Assembly (NCBI GenBank): GCA_030638405.1
Contig: DAOWER010000061.1
Location: forward strand, 1-19,655
DNA: 19,655 nt
Source of the DNA: Candidatus Eiseniibacteriota bacterium
GTDB taxonomy: Bacteria > Joyebacterota > Joyebacteria > Joyebacterales > Joyebacteraceae
Direction: 5' to 3'
A model generated the notes under the pieces. The model was not told the origin of the DNA. It saw only the letters and a program-made list of their open reading frames with translations, and made no database searches. Shown here in pieces: positions 1 to 7,225 of this stretch. The position numbers were made by a program, and so were the translations under genes. The first letter of the stretch is position 1, and every line of letters starts with the position of its first letter.

Positions 1-1
1 C

Positions 2-823
2 GGCCACATCGACCTCCTCATCGACCCTGTGACAAAAACGCTCGCCGGCTACGAACTGCCCAGCTACCGGGGCGTGCTCATGACGCTCTTCGAGGACGAG
101 TGGTGGCCCGAGGATGTGATGGCTTCCATGGTCGAGTCTCAAGTGGCGGAGGCCGAGCAGGGGATGGACCGCGTGATCGGTCATACCAACGTCGATCTGA
201 CCAGGGGCGGGGAGGGAGAGACCCGCATGGGCAATCTCGTCTGCGACGCCATGCGTGAGGAGGTGACGGCCGACTTTGCCTTCACGAACCTGGGCGGCAT
301 CAGGGACGAGATCCCCGCCGGGACCGTGACCCCGAGGCAGGTCTTCCGCGTTCTTCCGTTCGGCAACAGCCTCATGGTCTTCGAGATGGACGGGAGGTTG
401 CTGAAGGAGGTCATCGAGTACCGCGTCAGCGCGGGGCACCACGGCGTGTACATGGCCGGCGGCACGATCATCTACAACAAGACGCGTCCCGACTACGACC
501 GCATCACCTACTTCGAGGTCGGGGGTGAGCCGTGGGATGCCGACAGGATTTACAGGGTAGTGACGTCTGACTTCCTCGCCACCGGCAATGCGGGCCTCTA
601 CATGCTGCCGCTCGTGCCGGAGGAGAAGAAGATGAGGACCTCGACGACGTGCATGGACGCCGCCGTGCACTACATCGAGCGCCACTCGCCGATCGGGAAC
701 ACCATGGACGGGCGCTGGATCCGCGATGACACATCAGAGCTGGATGCGACCTTAGCTGCTGCCATGGAGGGCATGGAGCCGCTGGCTCCCCCGGTGGATG
801 AGTCGGGCGGAGCGTACCAATAG
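2..823 (+). CDS. 5'-nucleotidase family protein, C-terminal part (5' end outside the window)
   Basis: The frame is already open at base 2 (GHIDLLIDP...), so the GTG at 29 is internal and the N-terminal metallophosphatase domain lies upstream of the window. The visible 273 residues are a 5'-nucleotidase C-terminal substrate-binding domain. Landmarks in order are ETRMGNLVCDAM (about residues 74-85 of the visible part), TNLGGIR, VLPFGNSLMVFEM, and YRVVTSDFLATGNAGLYML near residue 190. In UshA/YfkN-type enzymes this domain binds the nucleoside while the missing N-terminal domain supplies the two-metal phosphoesterase site. Such proteins are normally exported and act on extracellular nucleotides or cyclic nucleotides, but the signal peptide cannot be seen here. 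The usual family GG pair near the end reads GN, a mild deviation. The gene ends with TAG and a strong hairpin follows at 897-931. Family assignment is firm; substrate is not determinable. Confidence 0.9.
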   Translation, partial: GHIDLLIDPVTKTLAGYELPSYRGVLMTLFEDEWWPEDVMASMVESQVAEAEQGMDRVIGHTNVDLTRGGEGETRMGNLVCDAMREEVTADFAFTNLGGIRDEIPAGTVTPRQVFRVLPFGNSLMVFEMDGRLLKEVIEYRVSAGHHGVYMAGGTIIYNKTRPDYDRITYFEVGGEPWDADRIYRVVTSDFLATGNAGLYMLPLVPEEKKMRTSTTCMDAAVHYIERHSPIGNTMDGRWIRDDTSELDATLAAAMEGMEPLAPPVDESGGAYQ

Positions 824-896
824 CAAACAGCGGCGCGCCGCGGCCGGTCCGCGTTGACGCGAACTCCGCGCCCCGGCAGCGACAGACGAGTCACCC

Positions 897-931
897 GGAG
901 GGCCTCGAACAGCACGGTTCGCAGGCCCTCC
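897..931 (+). terminator. Strong stem-loop after the 5'-nucleotidase gene
   Basis: A 14-base left arm (897-910, GGAGGGCCTCGAAC) pairs with 917-931 around a 6-base loop (AGCACG), with one bulged C at 922. It lies 73 bases after the stop codon and 26 bases before the next promoter. There is no real T-tract (only cgcttct follows), so it is terminator-like rather than a textbook intrinsic terminator. A 12-base palindrome GCGGCGCGCCGC at 830-841 sits just after the stop. The gap 824-1159 otherwise holds only the promoter at 957-985 and the leader discussed below. Confidence 0.6.
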
Positions 932-956
932 CGCGCTTCTGAGGGCGGCAGGAAGC

Positions 957-985
957 TGGACAAGCAACGTTGAATGTGCTATAAT
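957..985 (+). promoter_or_regulatory. Sigma70-type promoter for the large lamin-tail-domain gene
   Basis: TGGACA (957-962) is separated by exactly 17 bases from TATAAT (980-985), giving 5 of 6 and 6 of 6 matches to the -35 and -10 consensus. Such an AT-rich hexamer is rare in this GC-rich DNA. Transcription would start near 992, leaving an unusually long leader of about 168 bases before the ATG at 1160. Confidence 0.7.
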
Positions 986-1101
986 GGCGTGACGCAAAAT
1001 AGCCCGCTGCAGTGCGCGGAGGGCGTTGTCCCGCTTTCGCCCGACGCCGAGCGGATAGCTGTCTGTCAGTACAAAGGAGGTACGACGGCGAAAGGACACG
1101 C

Positions 1102-1158
1102 GTGGCATACAGTTCCGGCAGTATCGAGACGGAGAATCCTTGGAGAAGGAGGACCTGA
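1102..1158 (+). other. Possible 18-codon leader ORF in the 5' UTR
   Basis: GTG at 1102 opens an 18-codon frame (VAYSSGSIETENPWRRRT) that ends with TGA at 1156-1158, one base before the ATG of the lamin-tail gene. AAAGGA (1091-1096) lies 5 bases upstream of the GTG. The spacing would permit translational coupling. A short ORF of this size can arise by chance and nothing in the peptide is recognisable, so this is recorded only as a possibility. Confidence 0.15.
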
Positions 1159-1159
1159 G

Positions 1160-4072
1160 ATGACGAGACTACCCATCACAGCCCTGGTGGTCCTCGTGTT
1201 TGCTTTCGGGGTGGCAGCGGCCGATCCGGCGGGCGACAACATCGTGATCAACGAGATCTACTGCGACGGCAACGGCTACTACGACGGCTCGGAGTTCATC
1301 GAGCTCTACAACCCGACCGACGCCCCGATTGACGTGAGCGGCTGGGTGCTTTGCGGCGTCGAGTACGACCAGGCGTGTGGAGGCGAGGACCTCTGGCAGT
1401 TCCCGGCGGGTCCTCCGATACCGCCCGACGGCTATCTGCTTGTTGCCAAGGACGGTGACGACAGCGCCGATCCCCCGAATGACGACTCGTTCATGTGGGA
1501 GTTCGGGTTCCGTCCGCACTTCGAGATGTTTGACCCGACCTTCGACTACGACATCGACAGCCCGTACGTCGCCAACATGATCATCCTCACGGACGACCCG
1601 TCGCCTGGTTACAGCGACGAGATCCAGCTCGTCGGCGGCAGGGGCTACGGGGTCATCTGCTCGACTCCTACGAGCGACTCGGACGTCGTCTATCTCTACG
1701 ACGGCGACCCGAGCGGCGGTACGGTGAATCTGATCGACCTTGTTGAGTTCATCGATCCGGTCGAGTGCTCGACCGACCCGTGCGTCTTTCCGTTCACGGA
1801 CGACGGCGCTGACGACAACGCGTTCCAGGGAGTTCCGTTCCTTGGCAACACGCTGGGACGTGACTCGGACAGCGTCGATACGGACATGAGCATCGACGAC
1901 TGGACCCTGCAGGCGCCGACGCCCGGCGAAGTGAACGTCGAGAACACGCCTCCGTGGATCAGCACACTACGCTACTCGCCGATACCACCGACCGACACGG
2001 ACGACACGATCATCAGCGCGTATGTGACCGACAACGGCACGGTGGACTCCGTCATGGTCTACTACAAGGTCGGCACCGGCAGCTGGAGCAAGGTCGAGGC
2101 GTCGACGGGCGATTCCCTCTACGCGGCCGCCGTTCCCGCGTCCGCGGTCAACGACGGCGATATCGTCGACTACTTCATGCGGGCCGTAGACGACCTCGGC
2201 GCGACGATGAACTACCCGGCCGGGGGCATGAGCGATCCCTACTCCTTCAGAGTGGGCATCACGCCGATCTACAGCATCCAGTGGGTCGGGCCGGGGGGCG
2301 ACGAGTCCCCCTTGATCGGGCAGCCCGTGAATGTCCAGGGTGTCGTCACGATGGCCACCGACTTCATGGAAGACGACCTGTTCTTCATCCACGACGCGTC
2401 CGGCGAGTTCCACGGACTGGCCTGCTACATGCCGGGGACGCCCACGCCTGTGCAGGAGGGTGACCTGGTCACGTTCTGCGGAAGGGTCACCGAGTACTAC
2501 GGCCTGACGGAGATCACGAGGCACTTCACCGAATCGATGGCCATCGAATCCTCAGGCAATCCCGGCTTCGGCTTCACCGACGTCACGACAGAGGTGATCG
2601 CGCCTACCAGCGCGGATGCCGAGGGGTATGAGAGCCAGCTCGTGCGCGTGAGTGACGCGACGGTGACGTTCGAGCCGGACAGCTACGGCATCTGGCAGTG
2701 CCGCGATGCATCGGCCGTCGATTGCATGGTCGACGACGAGGTCTACTACACGTACGACGCTGAGGTCCTCGATTCGATCGAGGAGCTCCACGGTATCCTC
2801 GTCTACAGCTACAGCGAATTCAAGGTGCAGCCGCGCTACGACGAGGATATCATCGGCCCGCCGCGCATCAGCGAGGTGCGGTACTCGCCGGTCCCGCCTG
2901 CCGCGGGCGCTCCGACGACCATATTGGCGACCCTCGACGATAACACCGGCATCTCGTCGGCCACAATGTACTGGTCGTACAACAAGGCCAGGCCCTACCC
3001 CAACACGGTGCCGATGAGCGAGATCATGTCCACCGGCGTCTGGGAGGGCGACGTCTCTGCTCAGACGGCCGGCACGCGCGTCTACTACTACATCGAGTGC
3101 GCGGACGTGTCCGGCATGGACGCGCAGAGACCCTCGGTCGGCGGCTACAGCTACTACGTCGGCACGACAACAATCCAGAGCGTGCAGGAAGTGCCGCCGG
3201 GAGGCGACACGTCGCCGATGGACACGCTCGCGGTCAACGTCGAGGGCTACGTAACTGTCGAGCCCGGGATCTTCAACGACAACACGTTCTACATTCAGGA
3301 AGAGTCCGGTGCGTGGCACGGCATCAGGGTCTACGACAGGACCGGCACCGTCTCCTTCGAGCGCGGCGACCACTTGGTTGTCTGCGGCGAGGTGGAGGAA
3401 TACTACGGCCAGACAGAGATCGCGCTGCACTTCCCCGAAGCGGCGCAGATCACGGCTGTCCCTGCAGATGAGGTCGATCCGGTCAGCATCGCCACCGGCA
3501 TGCTACAGAACGTGGTGTCCGGCGAGCAGTTCGAGAGCGTGTACGTGCACGCCGAGGACTGCACGGTCTACGACGAGGACATGGGCTTCGGCGAGTGGGC
3601 GATATCGAACGGCACGGCGAGCGATACGTGCCGCGTCGACGACTACGCCGAGTACGACTACGTGCCCTCGAACGGCGACAACGTCTACGTGAGGGGCGTG
3701 GTGGCGTACACCATCGGTAACTACAAGATAGAGCCGCGCGGCAACGAAGACATCGCGGCGAATCCGACTGGTGTGTCCGACGACTACTTCGGTGGGAAGT
3801 TCGGGCTCGCGCAGAACATGCCGAACCCCTTCAACCCGGAGACCAGGATCGCCTTCAACCTGACCGCGCCCGGCGATGTGACGCTTGAGATTTACGACGT
3901 GGCCGGTCGCACGGTCGCGACCCTGCTCGACCGCCACATGGACGCTGGCGCCCACGTGGCTCACTGGGACGGCAGGACCAGCGACGGGGAGCGCGCCGCG
4001 AGCGGCGTCTACTTCTACAAGCTGGCGGCCGGCGACCAGAACGTCAGCAGAAAGATGGTGCTGCTCAAGTAG
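1160..4072 (+). CDS. Secreted lamin-tail-domain protein with two Ig+OB-like modules and a C-terminal sorting domain
   Basis: An exported 970-residue protein of unknown function. The ATG at 1160 was chosen over upstream in-frame starts because GGAGAAGGAGG lies just before it and a signal peptide follows (MTRLPITALVVLVFAFGVAAA, likely cleaved before DPAGD). Residues about 27-260 form a lamin-tail domain (NIVINEIYCDG, EFIELYNPTD, VDVSGW-like strands). Residues 267-569 and 570-870 are two tandem copies of one module, each an Ig-like part (xxLRYSPIPP / xxVRYSPVPP) then an OB-like part (WVGPGGDESP / EVPPGGDTSP, ending EYYGxTEI). Residues about 870-970 are a type A sorting / FlgD-like Ig domain (QNMPNPFNPETRIAF, GVYFYKL, KMVLLK). 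It is acidic and rich in Asp, Tyr and Gly. By family analogy it is exported through a type IX-like route and kept at the cell surface. Lamin-tail and OB modules often accompany extracellular nucleases, but no catalytic domain is visible. A promoter lies at 957-985 and a hairpin follows the stop. Confidence 0.88.
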   Translation: MTRLPITALVVLVFAFGVAAADPAGDNIVINEIYCDGNGYYDGSEFIELYNPTDAPIDVSGWVLCGVEYDQACGGEDLWQFPAGPPIPPDGYLLVAKDGDDSADPPNDDSFMWEFGFRPHFEMFDPTFDYDIDSPYVANMIILTDDPSPGYSDEIQLVGGRGYGVICSTPTSDSDVVYLYDGDPSGGTVNLIDLVEFIDPVECSTDPCVFPFTDDGADDNAFQGVPFLGNTLGRDSDSVDTDMSIDDWTLQAPTPGEVNVENTPPWISTLRYSPIPPTDTDDTIISAYVTDNGTVDSVMVYYKVGTGSWSKVEASTGDSLYAAAVPASAVNDGDIVDYFMRAVDDLGATMNYPAGGMSDPYSFRVGITPIYSIQWVGPGGDESPLIGQPVNVQGVVTMATDFMEDDLFFIHDASGEFHGLACYMPGTPTPVQEGDLVTFCGRVTEYYGLTEITRHFTESMAIESSGNPGFGFTDVTTEVIAPTSADAEGYESQLVRVSDATVTFEPDSYGIWQCRDASAVDCMVDDEVYYTYDAEVLDSIEELHGILVYSYSEFKVQPRYDEDIIGPPRISEVRYSPVPPAAGAPTTILATLDDNTGISSATMYWSYNKARPYPNTVPMSEIMSTGVWEGDVSAQTAGTRVYYYIECADVSGMDAQRPSVGGYSYYVGTTTIQSVQEVPPGGDTSPMDTLAVNVEGYVTVEPGIFNDNTFYIQEESGAWHGIRVYDRTGTVSFERGDHLVVCGEVEEYYGQTEIALHFPEAAQITAVPADEVDPVSIATGMLQNVVSGEQFESVYVHAEDCTVYDEDMGFGEWAISNGTASDTCRVDDYAEYDYVPSNGDNVYVRGVVAYTIGNYKIEPRGNEDIAANPTGVSDDYFGGKFGLAQNMPNPFNPETRIAFNLTAPGDVTLEIYDVAGRTVATLLDRHMDAGAHVAHWDGRTSDGERAASGVYFYKLAAGDQNVSRKMVLLK
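1958..3769 (+). repeat. Two tandem ~300-codon modules inside the lamin-tail protein
   Basis: Module 1 (1958-2866, 303 codons) and module 2 (2867-3769, 301 codons) align from end to end. Shared landmarks are ISTLRYSPIPP / ISEVRYSPVPP, IQWVGPGGDESP / VQEVPPGGDTSP, VNVQGVVT / VNVEGYVT, FFIHDASGEFHGL / FYIQEESGAWHGI, TEYYGLTEI / EEYYGQTEI and PRYDEDI / PRGNEDI. The copies are divergent at protein level, which points to an old internal duplication. Confidence 0.75.
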
Positions 4073-4091
4073 CATCGTCTGGCTCCAACCC

Positions 4092-4119
4092 GTCTTCGGC
4101 GGCCTGAGCCGCCGAAGAC
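4092..4119 (+). terminator. Perfect 12-bp hairpin after the large lamin-tail gene
   Basis: GTCTTCGGCGGC (4092-4103) and its exact reverse complement (4108-4119) flank the tetraloop CTGA, starting 20 bases after the stop codon. No T-tract follows. It is a likely transcript end or 3' stabiliser. Confidence 0.6.
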
Positions 4120-4147
4120 CGGGACGGAGACCTGGCACCGACATCGG

Positions 4148-4207
4148 GGCCGGGAGTGGAACGGGACCTGCTAGGTTTCGTCGCCGCCCCCGGCCTTTGT
4201 CTATTCT
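4148..4207 (+). terminator. Possible second terminator with T-rich tail
   Basis: GGCCGGG (4148-4154) and CCCGGCC (4189-4195) could form a 7-bp stem, followed by the T-rich stretch TTTGTCTATTCT (4196-4207). The loop of 34 bases is long, so this is weak. The rest of the 285-base gap before the next gene holds a lone TTGACA at 4209-4214 with no matching -10, and otherwise nothing recognisable up to the ribosome-binding site at 4344. Confidence 0.25.
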
Positions 4208-4357
4208 GTTGACAGATCGCGTTGCCGACCCCGCTGAGTTGCCACCCTCGCTTCCGCCGACCCCGCTCGCCCGAACCGACCCGCGCTGTCCCCCTGCGGC
4301 TGCCCCTCCCGAGGACACATTTCCGCCCCTCACACTCAAGAGCAGGAGGTGCGCTGC

Positions 4358-4975
4358 ATGAAGACGATGCGCTTTGCCGTTGTGCTTGTGGTGCTGTGCC
4401 TGGCGATCTTCCAGGGCTCCGTGCGGGCCCAGGTCGTGCTGAACGAGCTCATGCCGGATCCGGCGAGCGACTGGTCGCCGACGGACGGCAACGAGGAGTA
4501 CGGCTCGCTGGAGGACGAGTGGATCGAGATATTCAACGCGGGCTCCGAGGCGGTCGACGTGACCGGGTGGAGGCTGCGCGACGCCGTCTCGGACTCGAGC
4601 TGGCGGTTCGGATTCAGTGGGGTGCTCGGTCCCGGGGAGTTCTTCGTCGTGTACGGCAACGAGGCCTACCAGTGGGAAGATGAGAACGGGTACGCGAAGA
4701 ACGGGCTGTCCATGAACAACACCGGCGACACGATCACGCTGGTGTCGGCCGACCATGTCACGGTGGTGGACACCGTGGCCTACACGAGCCAGGACATAGG
4801 GGACGACCGGTCCTGGGGGCGTGTTCCGGACGGTTCGCCTAACTGGGAGTGCAACGACGGGCTGAACCCCGCGAACCCGCCAGGCAGCGGTCTGCCGCCG
4901 ACACCGGGTGAGCCCAACCTCGGTGCGCCCGTCGAAACGGTCGACTGGGGACAGATCAAGGCGCTCTTCCGCTGA
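4358..4975 (+). CDS. Small secreted lamin-tail-domain protein
   Basis: A 205-residue exported protein. The ATG at 4358 was preferred over the GTG at 4349 because the GTG lies within the AGGAGG ribosome-binding site (4344-4349), which is 8 bases from the ATG. A signal peptide is clear (MKTMRFAVVLVVLCLAIFQGSVRA, cut probably before QVVLNEL). Nearly all the mature protein is one lamin-tail domain: VVLNELMPDPASDW, DEWIEIFNAGSEAVDVTGW, LGPGEFFVVYG, LSMNNTGDTITLVS, VVDTVAYTSQ, DRSWGRVPDGS, TPGEPN. These strand landmarks match the standard bacterial family. Unlike its upstream neighbour it has no PNPFNP-type sorting domain; it ends with WGQIKALFR. The fold is usually an adhesion or binding module, but the ligand cannot be inferred. 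It is separated from the large lamin-tail gene by a hairpin, so it is probably transcribed separately. Confidence 0.85.
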   Translation: MKTMRFAVVLVVLCLAIFQGSVRAQVVLNELMPDPASDWSPTDGNEEYGSLEDEWIEIFNAGSEAVDVTGWRLRDAVSDSSWRFGFSGVLGPGEFFVVYGNEAYQWEDENGYAKNGLSMNNTGDTITLVSADHVTVVDTVAYTSQDIGDDRSWGRVPDGSPNWECNDGLNPANPPGSGLPPTPGEPNLGAPVETVDWGQIKALFR

Positions 4976-5042
4976 CGGACGACGCCCGGAAGAGCCACCA
5001 GGCCGTGGGGAATCGTCTCGACGGTCTGACGGGTGGTGAAGT

Positions 5043-5074
5043 GCGGGGCCCCGGTGTCAGTATCGGGGCCCCGC
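5043..5074 (+). terminator. GC-rich hairpin after the small lamin-tail gene
   Basis: GCGGGGCCCCG (5043-5053) and CGGGGCCCCGC (5064-5074) are exact reverse complements around a 10-base loop. The arms each contain the self-complementary GGGGCCCC, so alternative pairings exist. No T-tract follows. It isolates the lamin-tail gene from the antiporter promoter 18 bases downstream. Confidence 0.55.
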
Positions 5075-5092
5075 CGCGTACCAGCGTTTCCG

Positions 5093-5122
5093 TTGACACC
5101 CCGCGAACGGGGTACCTATACT
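5093..5122 (+). promoter_or_regulatory. Sigma70-type promoter of the antiporter / peptidoglycan-recycling run
   Basis: A perfect TTGACA (5093-5098) and TATACT (5117-5122, 5 of 6) are 18 bases apart. Transcription would start near 5129, giving a leader of about 35 bases to the TTG start at 5164. This is the only clear promoter seen between 4976 and 11097, so it may serve the whole rightward run. Confidence 0.7.
5098..5113. promoter_or_regulatory. Inverted repeat in the promoter spacer, candidate operator
   Basis: ACCCCG (5098-5103) and CGGGGT (5108-5113) are a perfect 6-bp inverted repeat around CGAA. It lies almost entirely between the -35 and -10 hexamers, where a bound repressor or a MerR-type regulator would act. 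No regulator gene is visible in the window. Confidence 0.35.
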
Positions 5123-5163
5123 CCGGATGAAATCAGGACTAACCCGCCAGTGAGGACGGTCCA

Positions 5164-6195
5164 TTGCCTCTAGATAGCCTGCCCCTGTCCGTGGCGCTCT
5201 TTGCCGTCGGCGCGGCCGCCATATGGTTCGGCGGCGGCCGCCTGCCGGAAACGGGAAACAGCCTCGCGGGGAAGCTCGGCATAAGCGCCACCGCCATCGG
5301 GCTCTTCGTGCTCTCCATCGTCACCTCTCTGCCTGAACTGTCTGTGACGCTGGCGGCGATGCTGAAAGAGGGCGCGCCCGACCTCGCCTTCGGGAACATC
5401 TTCGGCAGCAACAACTTCAACATCACGAGCATCGTGGTTCTTGAACTGCTGGTGGCCGGCACGTTCCTTCACAACGTCGACAGGGCCCGCTACGCGAGGA
5501 CGTGTATCTACCTGCTCATTCTCACCTGTATCACCGGTCTGGGAGTAATCGTCGGCCCGCGCATGTCGTCCCCGGTCCTCCCGGTGCTTCTCTTCAGCGT
5601 GCCCGTGGTCGCGATCTTCCTGCACGACTCACTGACTCATCGCAAGCTGCAGGGGAAGAGGACAGCGGACGCGGTGGCACGTGACGTGAGCGGCGGCACG
5701 GTCGGCGTCGTCCTTCGCTTCCTGCTCCTCTCGGCCGTCGTCGTTGTCGGCGGTTTCATGATTGCGCGGGGCGCCAACGGGATCGCGTCGCACGAGTTTC
5801 CCGGCGGCCTGACCCTGGGCCACACGTTCGTGGGAACGCTCCTGGTTGCGGTCGCCACATCCATGCCCGAGGTGTCCGTTGCCTACGCCGCGGTCAAGAG
5901 GGCGAAGCTGGAAGACATGGCGCTGGGGACGATACTCGGCAGCAATATGGTCAACATTCTCGTTTTTGCGGTCGGCGCGCCGCTCCTGGCATTCAAGTTT
6001 TCGCGGTCAGCGTGGGCGATGATTTCTGTGTCCAATCTTCTGAGCGTCGCGGCGGCGCTCCTTCTGACGCTGTTCGTCCTGGTTGGGATTCTCAGCCGGT
6101 CGCACCGCGCCGGGAGGGCGGTCGCCAGATCGATGGTGGTCCTTGCGGTACCCGTCTACCTCATCACTCTCTTCCTTGTGTACAGAAGCGCGTGA
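5164..6195 (+). CDS. Sodium/calcium exchanger (CaCA) family cation antiporter
   Basis: An inner-membrane cation antiporter of 343 residues, the usual size for bacterial YrbG-like members. The two alpha-repeats that build the ion site are visible. Alpha-1 is near residues 47-87 (VTSLPELS with E58; GNIFGSNNFNI). Alpha-2 is near residues 225-265 (VATSMPEVS with E236; GTILGSNMVNI). The rest is about ten hydrophobic segments with a basic cytoplasmic loop around residues 160-175 (HRKLQGKR). The family exchanges Ca2+ (or Na+/K+) for Na+ or H+; which one cannot be told here. The start is TTG at 5164: GAGG at 5152-5155 is 8 bases upstream and the promoter at 5093-5122 lies just before, while the next in-frame ATG would remove alpha-1. 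The following membrane-protein gene begins 42 bases after the stop. Confidence 0.92.
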   Translation: MPLDSLPLSVALFAVGAAAIWFGGGRLPETGNSLAGKLGISATAIGLFVLSIVTSLPELSVTLAAMLKEGAPDLAFGNIFGSNNFNITSIVVLELLVAGTFLHNVDRARYARTCIYLLILTCITGLGVIVGPRMSSPVLPVLLFSVPVVAIFLHDSLTHRKLQGKRTADAVARDVSGGTVGVVLRFLLLSAVVVVGGFMIARGANGIASHEFPGGLTLGHTFVGTLLVAVATSMPEVSVAYAAVKRAKLEDMALGTILGSNMVNILVFAVGAPLLAFKFSRSAWAMISVSNLLSVAAALLLTLFVLVGILSRSHRAGRAVARSMVVLAVPVYLITLFLVYRSA

Positions 6196-6237
6196 CGAAG
6201 CACTCCGGGCGGGAGCCGCACAGAAGGGGAGGGGACA

Positions 6238-7194
6238 ATGACGACAGCTAGGAGCATTGACTACTGGGGGATCGTCACGAGGTCCGTCGGAATCGCCTGG
6301 AACCACAAGTTCCTCTGGTTCTTCGGGTTCTTCGCCGCGTCCGGCGGCGGTGGCGGCGGCAACACCGCGAACTGGGGAGAGCGCGGGGTCGACGAGATAC
6401 GAGCCTTCTTCATGTCTCACATAGAAGTGCTCGTGGCCGTCATCATGGGCCTGGTGCTTCTCTGGCTGGTTCTCGTCGTGATGAGCCTCATCTCGAAGGG
6501 CGCGCTCCTCTCGTGTATCAGCCGCGCGGACGACGGCGAGCTCATCCGATTCGAGGATGGATGGCACGCCGGGCTCAAGGCGTTCTGGGGCATGCTTGGG
6601 ATCGGCGTCACCGCGTTCGTCGTCTTCCTCGTTGTGACAGCGCTCTGTGTCCTCGCGGTCGTGGTGCCTCTGATGGGGGGTGCGGCGGGGGTCGCCATCG
6701 CGGTCTTCATCGGAGCCATACTGTTCATTCCCTACATCGTCTTTCTGTTCCTGCTCACGTTCATCGTCATCTACGCTGAGAGGGAGTACGTGATACGAGG
6801 CTGCGGTGTGGCCGACGCGCTGTCCGCCGGATGGGAGCTGACCAAGTCCTGCTTCTGGCAATCGCTCCTGATGTGGCTCGTGTCGTTCGCGTCATCAATG
6901 GCCTTCCTGATCAGTCTCTTGGTCGTGCTTCTCGCCATCGCCATACCCTTCATCCTGATAGGTGTCGCGAGTCCGCCGGTGGGTCTCATACTGGGCATTC
7001 CCGTGGGCATCGTCGTGCTCATTCTGGCCATCTCGGCATACAGCACCTACGACCACTCTCTGTGGACGCTGATGTATCGGGATCTCACGGGGCTCTCCGC
7101 GGCCGCGCCGCAGGTTGTCGCGGCGCCGCCTGGCGAGCGTGTCCCGCGGAACCACTGGCACACAGCGGAGGGCGGCAGTGACGAAGAGGCATGA
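6238..7194 (+). CDS. Polytopic membrane protein of unknown function
   Basis: A 318-residue integral membrane protein with a strong AGGGGAGGGG ribosome-binding site. The N-terminus (AWNHKFLWFFGFFAASGG) has the W-x-HK-x-LWFFG signature of a widespread uncharacterised bacterial membrane family. A run of six glycines follows (about residues 36-42). About six to seven membrane segments are apparent, at roughly residues 23-36, 60-84, 118-145, 150-182, 205-235 and 240-265. A central soluble stretch YAEREYVIRGCGVADAL links the halves, and the tail (from about residue 280) is hydrophilic and Pro/Ala-rich. No transport motif or enzyme residues are recognised. It sits between the antiporter and murQ, and depending on the murQ start its end overlaps murQ or is 31 bases away, so co-expression with the peptidoglycan-recycling genes is likely. 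It does not look like AmpG or another MFS permease. Function unknown. Confidence 0.75.
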   Translation: MTTARSIDYWGIVTRSVGIAWNHKFLWFFGFFAASGGGGGGNTANWGERGVDEIRAFFMSHIEVLVAVIMGLVLLWLVLVVMSLISKGALLSCISRADDGELIRFEDGWHAGLKAFWGMLGIGVTAFVVFLVVTALCVLAVVVPLMGGAAGVAIAVFIGAILFIPYIVFLFLLTFIVIYAEREYVIRGCGVADALSAGWELTKSCFWQSLLMWLVSFASSMAFLISLLVVLLAIAIPFILIGVASPPVGLILGIPVGIVVLILAISAYSTYDHSLWTLMYRDLTGLSAAAPQVVAAPPGERVPRNHWHTAEGGSDEEA

Positions 7195-7225
7195 GCGCAG
7201 GGGATGGCGTCCTCCCGAGCGTGAC

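Noticed and set aside
974..1159. Extension of the large lamin-tail protein to an upstream in-frame start at 974
   Set aside because: It would begin within the -10 region, place 62 polar residues before the signal peptide, and ignore the strong ribosome-binding site before 1160.
4209..4214. TTGACA as a promoter for the small lamin-tail gene
   Set aside because: No acceptable -10 hexamer lies 16-18 bases downstream (the sequence there is CCGCTG-like).
4344..4357. GTG at 4349 as start of the small lamin-tail gene
   Set aside because: The GTG is part of the AGGAGG ribosome-binding site; the ATG at 4358 has correct spacing and begins the signal peptide.
3503..4756. 417-codon minus-strand frame spanning the end of the large lamin-tail gene and the small one
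   Set aside because: It runs antisense to both secreted proteins and across the hairpin and gap between them, with low-complexity Arg/His/Val-rich translation and no family resemblance.
6007..6861. 284-codon minus-strand frame rich in Glu, Asp and Arg opposite the membrane protein
   Set aside because: Highly charged composition is the expected complement of a hydrophobic membrane-protein coding strand.
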